Assembly: GCA_029851415.1 (NCBI GenBank)
Contig: CM056741.1
Span: 147,734,522 to 147,798,521 of the forward strand
DNA length: 64,000 nt
Reading direction: 5' to 3'
Origin: Eretmocerus hayati
Taxonomy: Eukaryota > Arthropoda > Insecta > Hymenoptera > Aphelinidae
The notes under the pieces are model-generated. The model did not search any database. It saw only the letters and a list, made by a program, of their open reading frames with translations, and had not been told where the DNA came from. How positions within the stretch are numbered: the stretch's first letter is position 1; each line of letters begins with the position of its first letter. The position numbers were made by a program, and so were the translations under genes. Shown here one piece after another: positions 47,215 to 59,664 of this stretch.

Positions 47215-47545
47215 ACTTGAGCGATGTTCACTGAAATTTCATTAGAAGTTCCACTGAAACTCTAGAAATTTCCACGAGAATTTCAATGGAAGTTTCACTG
47301 AAACTTAAACGATTTTCAACGGTTTTCATTGAAATCTCAGTAGAACTTCGACTAGAATTCAAGCGATTTTCACTGAAATTTTCACTGATTTTTTAGTGAA
47401 ATTTTCGCTGATTTTTTAGTGAAATTTCCACTGATTTTTTAGTGAAATTTTCACTGATTCTGTAGTGAAGTTTTCACTGAATTTTTAGTGAAATTTTCAC
47501 TGATTTTTCAGTGAAACGTATCACTTGAACTTTAGTGATTTCCAC
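47215..47545. repeat. TTTCAGTGAAA minisatellite, inverted
   Basis: Counterpart of 32745-33310, with units such as TTTTTAGTGAAATTTTCACTG. Confidence 0.65.
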
Positions 47546-47574
47546 TCAATCCATCCACCAACCAACCCACCTGA

Positions 47575-48727
47575 CCACTCACTAGGGTGGGCCGAAAAAT
47601 GACTTTTTTTGAGAATCGATACGGGCTAGTGCGCAAAAGTTAGGTTTCTATATGTAGATGTGAAAAAACTTTTGCTGGGCGCTGAGAAATGAGATTTTAG
47701 GTTCGAGCAAGAGCCATCAAGCTTTTATCAAAATTAACGTAGATTTAAATAGGAATGTGCCTAATTCGGTACTTTTTTCTTCCTAACTTTGCTTGTATTT
47801 CTGGTGCATCTGAACATTTTTGAACGTACCTTAGCTCATTTTGAAGCTTGTTCCAAAACCTACAGAATGAGCTAAAGTACGTCCAATTTTGACTAATCCA
47901 AGCCAATCTATCTCAACTTTCCCAAAAAGTGATCATTATTAAAAATCCCAAAAATGGGGCGATTCTCCCTTCAAACTTTGCTTGTATTTCTGGTGCATCT
48001 AAACATTTTCCAACGTACTTCAGCTCATTTTGAAGCTCGTTCCAAAACCTACAAAATGAGCTAAAGTACGTCCAATTTCGACTAATCCGAGCCAATCTAT
48101 CTCAATTTTTCTAAAAAGTGATTAGTTTTGAAAAATCCGAAAAATAAGCGACTTCCCCCTCCCGCCTCACTCCTTTCAAAACTCGAAATGGAGAAGTTGA
48201 GATAGATTGGCTCGGGTTAGTCGAAATTGGACGTACTTTAGCTCATTTTGTAGGTTTTGGAACAAGCTTTAAAATGAGCTAAAGTACGTTGGAAAATGTT
48301 TAGATGCACCAGAAATACAAGCAAAGTTTGAAGGGAGAATCGCCCCATTTTTGGGATTTTTAATAATGATCACTTTTTGGGAAAGTTGAGATAGATTGGC
48401 TTGGATTAGTCGAAATTGGACGTATTTTAGCTCATTTTGTAGGTTTTGGAACAAGCTTCAAAATGAGCTAAGGTACGTTCAAAAATGTTCAGATGCACCA
48501 GAAATACAAGCAAAGTTAAGAAGAAAAAAGTGCCGAATTAGGCACATTCCTATTTAAATCTACGTTAATTTTGGTAAAAGCTTGATGGCTCTTGCTCGAA
48601 CCTAAAATCTCATTTCTCAGCGCCCAGCAAAAGTTTTTTCACATCTACATATAGAAACCTAACTTTTGCGCACTAGCCCGTATCGATTCTCAAAAAAAGT
48701 CATTTTTCGGCCCACCCTACCACTCAC
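47575..48727. mobile_element. 1137-bp hAT-like foldback element
   Basis: The element spans 47583-48719. Tips TAGGGTGGGCCGAAAAATGA are perfect inverses and the arms of about 540 bases pair over almost the whole element. CCACTCAC flanks both ends (47575-47582, 48720-48727): an 8-bp duplication, although the flanks are CCACC-rich so part of the match could be chance. The corresponding place in copy B (about 32690-32720) has no insertion. Tip and duplication fit hAT. A partial relative lies at 16195-16907 and a fragment at 1610-1690. No transposase. Confidence 0.8.
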
Positions 48728-48859
48728 CCACCAACCCACCCACCCATGACCCACCCTTGACCCATACGGCCACCCATCACCCTTCACCCCTCCTGATAGG
48801 CAACCCGAGACGTGAGATGCTGACGGACAAATTTTGGCTGGGCTTTTAATTATTTTAAT

Positions 48860-50260
48860 TACGCGTGCAAGTCATCTTTTTTGGATTTTTTGTCACATCA
48901 TCGATGGTGGAGGTTCACTTAACTCGTGGTCTTCTTTAGACTCGCCTATCCCACGAGCATACGTGTATGAGAACTTTCCTTCTCAAATGGTTTTTCTCTC
49001 GATCTCTGTCCGCCACCCTCTCATCTGTTGATTTCTAATTACTTTCCTACCCATTCGATTAGTCAGGGTCCGCGCGAGCCACCTCAACGAATGTTAGCTG
49101 TACGGTTGACTTTATGTGTTAATGGAATACAGAATTTTGCTTCCGGGAAAATTCAGAAAATATGTGCGAGGGCGAGTAATCAGAAGGACTTAGAATAATC
49201 CAAAGGGCAAGATAATTGTCTTCATACTTTTTCACTCGATTTCTTTGAAAGAGGAGGTTGCTAGCACAGGCTCGAAAATTTTGTGAGGGGAAATCTCATC
49301 ATCTCTCATGGTGATGCATCGGCCAGGAATAGATGTTTTAGTTCAGAAAAGAATCAATTACTAGTTGGAATAGTCTCTAGTTGCATAGCAATCTGTGCAA
49401 GTGGACGATGCATTGTGAGCATTGATGGAGGTATAAAATAACTTGGTATAACTTAGCCGATGATTGCTTGATCCAGAATTCATCGTCCAAGCAAAGATAT
49501 ACTTTGAATGAAGTAGCAAGATCTTCCAACCGTAAACTATTGTGAGGATACTTGAAAATGTTGTTTCTCGCATGAATTATAGTGAAAAGTTGCTTCGAGA
49601 ACGTTAATATTTGGCTACTTGATGAAAATGGGGATCCCAGATATATATTCTTGGAATTTCCGACTTTGGTCCTTCAAAAGTTCTTAGAAAGTCTTTCATT
49701 GTATAGCAAAGATTTCGGTACACACCCTGTAATAACAAATCGGAACACTCGTATCACGTTTGAACTTTCTGAATGCATAGCGCTTGTTCATGGAGTTTGC
49801 AGCAGAATGTCAATAGAGAAGCGTGAACGCGAATAGCGAGATGGAAGCTCCAGAATCAATCAAGCGTGCGTGAATATCAAACAATTTGGTAGTTTTTCGG
49901 TAAAAAGGACCCTGCATTAAATAGTCCCTCTTCGCTGGAGAAAATACTTCGAATATGCACTGACTTCAAGGATGTCTCCACCACCTCACCTCTGTATTGT
50001 CAATTCTGGACTTGTTAGTTGGATTTTTGAGAGTAAATTGTGAATGGTATCGCTGGGACTCCAGTTTTCCTGTAGAGCGTGAGGAAGCCTTGTCAGATTG
50101 ACGGGTTTCTCTTTCAAAAAGCTAGCAAATAAAAAGAGGCTGTAGATTTTCAAAACACCCGACTCGCAAAGCTGAGGTGCTTCGTCTTTCGCATTTGCCT
50201 TGCCTCGCCAAAAATACATGAGATTCATTAGGAATCGACGTATTGGCGGGGTCATTGAGT
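48860..50260. other. No recognised feature
   Basis: AT-rich; short frames only. Confidence 0.35.
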
Positions 50261-50261
50261 G

Positions 50262-50335
50262 CCAGGTCTTCCGATCATCGAAGTTAAGCAACGTTGGGCG
50301 CGGTAAATATTTGGATGGGTGGCCGCCCATCTAGG
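50262..50335 (+). ncRNA. 5S-rRNA-derived fragment (SINE head or pseudogene)
   Basis: CGAAGTTAAGCAACGTTGGGCGCGGT followed by TTGGATGGGTGGCCGCC corresponds to the internal control region (A box, intermediate element, C box) of eukaryotic 5S rRNA, with few changes. The first third and last quarter of 5S are not recognisable, so this is not a functional 5S gene. The following 190 bases of unrelated sequence to about 50530 suggest a 5S-derived SINE body, which would make the 5S part its Pol III promoter. Confidence 0.65.
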
Positions 50336-50539
50336 TCTAATCAACCCCAGCTGGCTGACTTTTCTCAGCAGAGGTGTCTCGTACCTTTCGACTACCAGAG
50401 CGCGAGGCACACGAGCTCAATGTGTGAGTAAAACCTGGTGCGTCGAAACTAGTGATGCAGTGAACTATCTGACTGCAGGTACCACTGCAGGGATTGGTTC
50501 TGAGATGAGACCGTAAGCAACCCAGGTATATACAGAACA

Positions 50540-53500
50540 TGAGTAACAATAACACACAGTACACAGTCAGTTGCATGAACCGAGAGGGGCTCCAAAGCTT
50601 AAGAAGAAAACAAAAAAAATCCATCAGGACTCTTTTTATTGATGATCATTCATCAAGGAAGGAGACCACCTCTGTTGTAAATATGCAAGATATCTTACTC
50701 TCGTCAAAGATGAGGAATCTACGTCTACATATTCTGTTACCTTACATTCGGTACCTCATCGTTGTGGAGTATCAGCCACTCAGTTTTTTGCAATAAGTGG
50801 CCATCGTCGTTCACGTTGTTGCCCTGCTCGAAAGCAATCTACGCTTTTCGATTTCTAGGATTGTCAAAAAGTAGCCTGATAATCCGAGGCAGGTAGACTG
50901 CAATGCGGGGATTTCAGGTGAGTATTCAATTTCAGCCCTCGAATAGGATTTTGCTTGTGATATTCATTTGAGCATGGTCGAATTAACGTCAACTTGTTTA
51001 GGTGTCAATAAAGCTGGTTGTGATCAGTTCTGATTGAATCTTGCTAATTGAGTTGTTGATAGAAATTGAAAGGACCAGTGTGGAATATGTAAAATCTGTG
51101 TGAGTGAGCACAGTACTTTGTTGAGAAATGTTTCCAGGTCAATCGTGGGTCTGCTGTAAGTTGGATTTTCCTTGAATGGTCTTGCAGTCATCACAGCGGC
51201 TATTTGGCACGATCAATTTGGGGAGTAATGGTCGCTGAATACAAATTAGTAGTAGGATGAGATGTTCCCTCCCGAAAATTTTAATATACGATGGAAATTT
51301 GACCGGATCAGGTAACGCTTATTCATCAAAGTCAGAACTCGACAGAGCCTCCGTCGCTCTTATTGCCCAGGAAACATACATTCCTGATGGAACCACAAAG
51401 CATCAGAAAGATATCGAGAACCAACCCCAGTGGCATGATATATGTTAGAAATCTTCGTCAGTAATTCAGGAAATCGCATAATAATACAGGCGATGTGTAG
51501 TAACAGTTTGAGGTTTATTAGACTAATTAAAGCTGAGGTGCAAAAGTCAATATAAATGTGAACAGAAAAGGCGCCTGCAACAAAAATGAACGCAGGCTTT
51601 TGAGTATGATGATTACAAACAGACGCATAATATTGTGCACAGAAAAATTGTTACCTCATCATTCTGGCTTACAACACTTGCATACATTGTTTAAACAAAA
51701 AGGAACTTCCGTCATACAAAACTCTTCAATTTAGGCATGCTCGAGCTCCGACGACGAGAACAAACAAGAGCAAAAATCGTGATTATTGCTATAGTACTTG
51801 CATTTAGGGTTTGTACGCATATAGTACATACATCTAGAGATGCATTATTCAGAATTCAAGCGCACCCATGAAGGTCTGGAATAATTATAATCTGACAATA
51901 TACGTTTCAAATGCAGAGCCGACGATAGGATTCGCCCCTATCTCCACATCGGACTCATTTTTGAGACTGTATACGAATTGGGATGTGGTGTAAATTGTGT
52001 GTTTTGGCCTAGTCTCTCTCTCCCAGAATTCCTCATTTTCAAGCCTGATAACATGGATAGGGAAGTTCCAAAGCGTTTTCTGATAAAAACTGCTATCATC
52101 TTTATCGAGAACTGAAGGTCGCCCCACAATTTTGCGTTATTGTTGAACTAAGGTGGAAAAAAGCCTCTTAAACTTTGCAAGGAAAAATCTATGACAGGAT
52201 CTCAATTTGCTTGCAAGGTTCCAAAAAAATTCCAACTATCTTCAATCTGGCAGAGCTTCATGTTTTAACTTTCAGAATCGATAGGATGAACAACGGAATC
52301 TGAGCCCCATTCATCTTTGATATATTATTTCTTCGTGAAACTACTCATGAGTTCAACTCTTCTATGCTCGTGAGCTTAACGCCATGCGCCGAAGCAAGAT
52401 TGGTCATTCAAAATAAATCAATAGTCCGAACTTTACTCAAGTTTTTCAAGGCTCACACGCAAATAATATGAATTTGTTTCTTGATTGATCTATTTTTATA
52501 TTTTTATCGTCAGTATGCCTCTGCCTTGGATGGGATAACAGATGGCTCAACGCATTCAGTGTTTCACTCTTTTACATCCACCTCTTTGTTTTTGTACGTG
52601 AGTTCTCCATTCTTTAGTTCAGACCAGGTTACTTTAATTGATGATTGGACACTTTTTGTGGACTATTTGGCGGCAGTGGATCCGAGAAATGAAATTCACT
52701 TGTCTGATTCAACAAAATGTTTCCATAACAGTAATGCACAAGCAACAAATTATTCTCGAAAAAGTGGATGCAGATAGCCCTAAGATTGATAAACTCTACA
52801 AAAATGTAGAAATTATTGAGATGAGGTATTAACTATATGCAAAGCATATCGATGCATGAAAGATGAATTCGCGTGAATTCAATACAGCGTGGCAATTTCG
52901 TCTTCATCATTCCATTGGAGCGCATTGGTTATCGAACACACATTATAATGACGGCCATCGATGATAAATCAGAACGTGAATAGAGATATGATAGCAATCT
53001 CTCAATCATCTCATTGATGCAGGGTTGGTGATGTTGGAGCAATTTCTTTGTCGTGATCGTCCTTTTATTCTTGCATACGCGCATACTTCTCGAGCCTTTT
53101 CGAATTGACGCGACAAGCGCGTGAGCACAATATTTTCCAAGTATACCACGAGTCACGAGATTCAGTTTTTTGGCCATCGAAAGATAATGCATGTATTATA
53201 TCTTTCGATGGCTTTTCGTCAAAAGTTTAGATAAAAAAGTTGGATGATCTGACAGTCATGCTTATTCTATGATGGGTTGTGATAGAGAACGGAATTGATA
53301 TTTCTACCCGTATGAGTCAGAAGTAATATCGAGATAAATAATTTGACTCACAATCAGTTGATTTTCATTTGGAATTATCTGTTTTAGCTTATTAATAAGG
53401 ATGGATATTGTGATTCATTTTCTGTCACTAATGAAAGATGTTTGATTTGAATATATCCAACGTGAAATCAGCATCACGAGAGAGATTATGCTAATCAGCA

Positions 53501-56500
53501 AGTGTCTCCCATTTATTCTACAAGTGCGCAAGTATTCCGTAACGATGAGGAATGTATAATGAAAAATTCTATGAGTATGATAGGTCTTATACACGAATTT
53601 CTCATTGATACATAGTAAGCGAATGGTTGTAAGTACGACTAGACGGGCGCGACATGCCTGAGGAGCGCGGGATAATTCAAGCGCGCATTTTCCCTGGCGT
53701 TCAAAGATTCCCTCCAAGGCATTGTAATGACACAAGAGTGCATTTCATGCTCAAAGCGCTCCAACAAGGCCAATACTTACCGTACGTTGGGATCTAGACT
53801 TCGTGAACCCATCACAGCGCTTGACTTTAGTACCAGCACGCCCATGTACCTACTTCCTTTGGGTGGAAGTCGGGACTCAACCTCGTAATCGTGGGAGGCC
53901 TTGTGCCTCGTGACACTCGCCCTTGTCACAACCCTATTCCACACATATAATAATATACATGAGTTGTGCCCGAATAGCTTGCATAGTTCCGCATATCATG
54001 TCCGCAAGCTCGTTTTCATTCGTATACCGACGACAGCGCGTGACGTTTCCCGTCGACCCGATCCAGAGTGAATTCCAGGACTTATACATATATGCTGCAG
54101 ATTCTAAAGTCTTGTTTTAGCTGTAGCTTGAGATTTACTCTTTCGTGAATCGATCCCGCGCTCATACCTTCGTGATTCGACTCGATTGCTTCGTTGGGGG
54201 CGAGGCAGTTTGACAACTGTGGAAGTTATGTGTGTGTGTGTGTGAGTATGTGTGTGTGTGGTATGGCACGCGGAGAAGCTGATGTTTGTTCTTCATACGT
54301 GGCTGCAGATTTGATGTGCGACTCGAAGTCGAGGTTCAATGAAGTTGTAAGGGAGGTTTGATGTAAATCCGGGCTGACGCGATTGACAAGATTGGAATCC
54401 AAAATTGATACGTGCGTTGGAGTATTTGAAAAGAAGACTTTTAATCGATCGTAGTCACCCAGCTGTATGATACGAGGGAATTTTACAGAACATGCGATTT
54501 TAGTCATGAGTTCGAATTTCGCTCAGAGAGGACGCTTCTGTCCGCTTCTGTCTCGAAAGAGCCGATGATTTTCTCTGTAGCTTGATTGTTCGAAGGGTGA
54601 TTTGTGGGCAAAAAAAATTTGTTCACTTTTTGTCCAGGGCGAGAGTATCCTAGCATTCATACAGTAGTAGCTGAATTCGTATTTATTGGGTTCTACTCTT
54701 TGGAGATGTGAAAACTTTCAGGGTACTCATGAATTGAACACTATCCAGTAGTTGTTGAAACAGTTTTGGACTAATCGTTGGGTCCCATAGTGGCAGCTCT
54801 AATGGCAGTTCCACCATCAATGAATTCGATTTGCGTTGTTGAAAGTTCAAAAAAGGATATTCCTAATTTTTCGTTCAAAATTCCGTTTGATTTCATCCTT
54901 GGTTATGAAATGGTCAAATTTCGGTCCGTGGCCGGAAATAAAAAAAAAATGTTCAATTTTGTCTCAACATCAGTGAATCGCGAGATAATGGGGAAGAAAA
55001 GCTTTCCATTATTCTTCACTTCGAGCTCAAGAAGAACTCAGATGAGTTTCATTGATGTGGTTATTTGTGACGAGAAACTCGAATTCAGAACCAGACGAAG
55101 AATGAAGCCAAAATGTGTGGTTTTGTACCCGGAGGTGTCGGGTGATTTATATAATCGGTTCAAAAATTTCTGTGTAACAAGATTCGCATTGCAGACAAAG
55201 ACTCAGATAATGAGCAAAGGCTAGCTCCAGCATAGCCAATGAAGTGTAACCACAATCCTTCTTCAGCGCATCGCACCAGACCCCCTTTTTGAAGTTTCAC
55301 TTACAGTAGGAAGATCGATAAGCGGTAAGCGTTATCGATTTTCACACCAAGTCTTGTGGGAAATATTTCAGTTTATGAAGACTCATCTTCAGGACAAGTT
55401 ACTATAATACAATCATTTATTTCTTTTTTCGACGCATTTACTTCTTTGCAATGAGTTCCCTGATGATCCCAACATGAAATGCAATTGCCAAAACGACGGA
55501 AAATAGCAAGTTTTGTCTGAAATTATGAATATCAGAAGTCAATAAGTTGAATTTAAAGTATACGAGTGGTTAGCATACCCAAGTTCCAAGTGAAAGTGAA
55601 GGTAAAAGTATTATAGCATGGACAATTACATGTTCTATTTCTCATTCATAGCATAAAAGTCCTGTTTTAGAATTAGTGTAGTTCTACGAAGTCTGTTTTT
55701 CTAATTGTGAAAGCTCTCGTTCCAGGTACATTTTTTTCTGATATACTAGTGATTCCAAAAATTATCTCCACATTCTTGAGATTGTGACGGTCTTATACTT
55801 GTTCATCATAGATGTAGTGTGCGGGACTCAAATCTGACAACTAAAACAAATATTTTAGTCACTTGATTAGATTTACGAGGACTCTGCATTATCGGGTGGA
55901 TTGACTCGCCATGAGTACAAAATGAAGGGCTCAATGCAGCCTTCCGAATTTTATAGTTTCGAATCGTCCATTTTAGTGAGCCACGGTGTTCTCAAGCAGG
56001 CGGTTCTAGATTGCCATTAAGGAAAAATTAAAACAATTTTCAATTCAATTTGCGCACATAACTGTACCGATATCAAAAATCAATTCTTTTTCATCTTTTA
56101 GGGGCCATGTGCATTGCCTCTCAGTCGAACGATGCAGCTTATCGATTAAAGCCAATGAGAACGAAATTTCAATCAACAAGGCGAGCGCTGTGCGCGCATT
56201 ACCTACGCCCGATAAAGACTTCATAACGGCCGGTCTGTGGCTCTCTTTTGCGAGAGTGAGAGCAGCAGAGCAACAGAGATATCTGCACGTGAAATAACGG
56301 TGAATTTCGCTCATTCATCAGGAATGCATTTATTAAAACATTCCGCGCGTATCCGAGACTCCCCGCGGTTTTCGTGTGCGGCCTCGAGCCGCCGAAGGCT
56401 GCCGCCCCCCGCGCGCGTATTTTATACATTTATATACATGTATAACCACACACATGGATCGACGCTCTGTTCACGGTATTTCTCGATCCTCTAGCTCTGC

Positions 56501-56915
56501 TTTCCAATCCCATTCACCCTGGCCATAGTAGAAATTGCTTGGATTCTTAAAGCTACGCGAAATACATAGGAAGTTGTCTGTACATATGTTATTCTCCTAC
56601 CTGTAATCCTGTTGTAATTTTATACCTTGGTTTTAACTCGTGAGCTTTTTGAGAATATGATTGAAATCTTTGATGAATACTTGCAATATCATTCTGCTAG
56701 CTTAGGTAGTATAAGTTGTGATTGAGGAGAGCCGTGTACCGAATTTTTCGTCAATTCGAGCAAGTGTCATGGTGATGATACTTACATTTGATACATGGAC
56801 TCACCATCCTCAGATACCCCGGAAAATGATTTTTGGGTGGTTTTCTTTAGAGTTACACTTTTAGTGGATGAGGAACCACTCTCTTTACTTCTTGATCCAT
56901 TAGCATAATATCATT
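50540..56915. other. Long non-coding stretch
   Basis: No gene recognised. It holds a perfect 14-bp hairpin (53173-53212), a TG-rich tract at about 54229-54260, a CpG-rich patch at 56190-56415 and a 148-residue frame at 54778-55224 with no family resemblance. Confidence 0.35.
53173..53212. repeat. Perfect 14-bp stem hairpin
   Basis: GCCATCGAAAGATA pairs exactly with TATCTTTCGATGGC across a 12-base loop. Too short for a typical pre-miRNA; a small palindromic element or binding site is as likely. Confidence 0.55.
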
Positions 56916-56916
56916 A

Positions 56917-57015
56917 CTAGCGTTGTTACCTCTCTCGCTACTACTCGCTTGGCTTGTGAATGTTCTTGATAAGTGATAAGCTCTTGAAAAGCTTTTGCAG
57001 TTCACATATGACATT
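56917..57015 (-). mobile_element. CTAGT-family repeat, copy D (terminal piece)
   Basis: On minus, the last hundred bases correspond to the right end of copies A-C (GCAAAAGCTTTTCAAGAGCTT... in place of GAAGCATTTCAGGGGCTC) and end in CTAG followed by T (56917-56920 on plus), with a TAGCG...CGCTA stem. Strongly diverged. Confidence 0.4.
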
Positions 57016-57147
57016 TGTGAAATGATGGGTGATGATCAACTGATTATATTGGGAAGAGGTCTCTTGCGAAGTTCGAAAAGATGGCTCAGTTGTCAGTCAG
57101 TGAATTGACCAGTCAATTCCACCAATAAACCACACGGCCACGTAATC

Positions 57148-57269
57148 TACAGGGTGTCCAAAAAGTAAGTACACCCCCACCCCCATTATTTTCAGAAATG
57201 GTTGGGAATCGGGAAAAACCCCGGAACACGCGTCCCCTTATTTTGAGGGGGACATCCGGTGGTGGCCTT
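57148..57269. other. Short flank with GGGTGTCCAAAAAGTAAG motif
   Basis: CAGGGTGTCC-type motifs mark the ends of several arthropod DNA transposons, but no partner terminus is visible, so no element is called. It directly precedes the tandem repeat. Confidence 0.25.
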
Positions 57270-58014
57270 ATTTTTTACCTTGAAGGTCATTTTCAAAGTC
57301 ATTTGGAGGTCAACTGGATTTTTTAATATGGAAAAACCAACTTCTGACCTCGAATTCTGAAAGAACATGAAAAAATGATGGAACTAATGTTTGAAACTTT
57401 TTTTGACCCGACTTGACCTTGGCGAGATAAATGGAGGACAGCACGGGTTGACGGTAACCGCTATCGCTCCAAGAGTGAGCATTTTATCGAAAAATGTTTG
57501 GGATAAAAGTTGTTCATGATCACAGTAGAAAAGAGCTAATGACCTTGCTTTTTACCTTGAAGGTCATTTTCAAGGTCATCTGGAGGTCAACTGGATTTTT
57601 TAAATAGAATTACCTACTTTTGACCTCGAATCCTGAATGAACATGAAAAATGATGAAACTTTTGTTCGAAACTCTTTTTGACCCGACTTGACCTTGGTGA
57701 GATAAATGGAGGTCAGCAAGGGTTGACGATAATCGCTGTTTATCCAAGAGTGAGCACTTTATCGAAAAATTTTTGGGATAAAAGTTGTTCATGATCACAG
57801 TAGAAAAGAGCTAATGACCTCGTTTCAGACCTTGGAGGTCATCTTCAAGGTCATTCGGAGGTCAACTTGATTTTTTCGAATAGAAACACCTAATTTTAAC
57901 CTCAAATTCTGGAAAAAAACATGAAAAATGATGAAACTCTTGTTCGAAATTTTTTTTGACACGACTCGATCTTGGCGAGATGAATGAAAGCCAGCACGGG
58001 TTGACGGTAAGCGC
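57270..58014. repeat. 276-bp tandem repeat (2.7 units)
   Basis: The GGTCAT of the AAGGTCAT-TTTCAA-GTCAT block recurs at 57285, 57562 and 57837 (periods 277 and 275). Units also share GGAGGTCAACTGGATTTTT, GACCTCGAATTCTG and CGACTTGACCTTGGCGAG. The third unit is cut by the element at 58015, and the sequence right of that element (from 61066) resumes the same unit (GGTAAGCGCTGTCC against GGTAACCGCTATCG). Confidence 0.8.
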
Positions 58015-58368
58015 CACGATCCTATAAGAAGGCCTGCCAACTCAGTGGCGCGGATAGGAAACATGGTTGATGCTTTCTCTCCCCTACAGCTCCCTTCTCC
58101 CGAGCCAATATGGCAGCCGTACTGGGACAGCGAGATATACCTATATATAGGAGTCGTCTGCTCGCGCTCGTGTAAAGCCGCGAGCCCACGCTAAAAACAA
58201 TCTATACTATTTGCAGAGTGCAAAAATGATATTAATCACTCGTAGCATGTTATCTGATAACATGCCGCAAGTAATTACTTCTAAATACTGGGTTCCATAA
58301 TCCAAATCTCAAGCGCCCCCCCCCCCGGGGGCCGCGATTTATATACGTCTTTTGATATTAATTCAGTA

Positions 58369-58440
58369 GGTGCTGCGGTAGCCTAGTGGTAAGCGTATCC
58401 GCCTCTGATTTTGTTGGCCCAGGTTCAATCCCCGGCAAAA
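58369..58440 (+). tRNA. tRNA-like sequence in left TIR (not a functional tRNA)
   Basis: Pol III box A TAGCCTAGTGG (58379-58389) and box B GGTTCAATCCC (58422-58432) are correctly spaced. The D arm and T arm resemble tRNA-Glu/Asp types; the anticodon arm does not pair and no acceptor stem closes, so it is tRNA-derived like a SINE head. Faces inward. Confidence 0.65.
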
Positions 58441-58463
58441 TAATTTTTAAAATTTTCTTTCCC

Positions 58464-59168
58464 CCATTAAAACAAGTCATATCATTTTTTTCGCTAACAA
58501 ACATAGTTGAACGAAGATTGATAACCAACCAAACACCCTACAAGTCATAATCCCTTCTTCAAGTCAGAATCGTCACGGAGATAGTTTAATAATACATCAT
58601 CCCTGACATCATCTCGATATTTTTTATTGAGTTACTCATCGATAAAAAAACTTTAGATAATTATCATACATTTCCAGTCATCTACATCGACTATAGAGGT
58701 GAGCCAAGGGAAATTTTAAGAACTCGAAACTCAACTTTGTAAGTACTCGTGGCCGGGACTCTCGGATTCGCTATCGGAATAGTAACTTTTACTTATGAAT
58801 TTAGAAAAAATCAATGAAATAGCATTATTGCGTATAAATAAATCATATTTCCAAAAGGTACTATGATGAATGACAGGATATATCAAAATTATATTATTTT
58901 GTCAATTCATCATTATTTTTAAATTTATAATAACAACAAAAAAGTGTTATGGGAATGAAATTTTCAAAGCTGTTTCAGAGCCATCGTTCCTCATTTTGAT
59001 TATCAAATTTATGCCATGAAAAATATCAGAAGCATGTATTGTATTAAAATATCTCGTGACGATTCTGACTTGAAGAAGGAATTATGACTTGTAGGGTGTT
59101 TGGTTGGTTATCAATCTTCGTTCAACTATGTTTGTTAGCGAAAAAAATCATATGACTTGTTTTAATGG
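58464..59168. mobile_element. 705-bp foldback nested inside the 3-kb element
   Basis: Arms of at least 120 bases: CCATTAAAACAAGTCATAT from 58464 and its inverse ending at 59168, continuing through AACCAACCAAACACCCTA and CGTCAC. The middle of about 450 bases is AT-rich with nothing recognised. Confidence 0.75.
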
Positions 59169-59214
59169 AAAAAAAAAATAATAGTACATTAAGCAACATG
59201 GGTGAAAAGGAAGA

Positions 59215-59286
59215 TTCCCGCACGAGTGTCCGGAAAGGGTGCGAGAAAGTTACTTTCTCGCGCGGTTCCGGACACGAGTGCGGGAA
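59215..59286. repeat. 72-bp hairpin with GCGAGAAAGT core
   Basis: TTCCCGCACGAGTGTCCGGAA and the GCGAGAAAGT core fold back on their inverse with a single-base loop at about 59251 and few mismatches. The core GCGAGAAAGT-T-ACTTTCTCGC is repeated, slightly changed, at about 60179-60200. Confidence 0.65.
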
Positions 59287-59664
59287 CTTTTCGACCGCGT
59301 TGCTTATACTATTTTATGCAACCTGTGCGGAAAACTGTGCCTCCACAACTTTTAAAACAATTGGCGGTCAGGACTTGAATGAGATGATAACAATTATTAT
59401 CCTATACTGAGTTTATTCAATTGATATAAGTATCCTTTAGACCAATAAGTATTCTAAAAATCAAATCACAAGAAGGTACTCATTGCCGAGTACCTTGATC
59501 TAATACAAATCGATGGCACTTTTCTAGGGATGTCACTGACCTCCAAAATGAATCCAATTATTTTGGTGTAGTGAGAGATGGACTTTTGTTATAACTTTTT
59601 TTCATCTGGAACAACGTTTTCACAATTTCTAATAATGCGTCAGAGTCGCTTATTCGACAAACTT

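Larger units (their letters stand above)
46717..48857 (-). mobile_element. CTAGT-family repeat, copy C (inverted)
   Basis: Minus-strand end CTAG at 46717-46720 followed by T, with a terminal stem TAGCG...CGCTA; the other end is at about 48855 (GCCCAGCCAAAATTTGTCC on minus). Matches the outer parts of copy B but lacks the GGCTG arrays and the TGA-flanked MITE, giving an empty-site reference for both. It carries the hAT-like foldback 47583-48719 as a nested insertion. Confidence 0.6.

Noticed and set aside
54778..55224. 148-residue frame
   Set aside because: No family resemblance, composition like surrounding AT-rich DNA.
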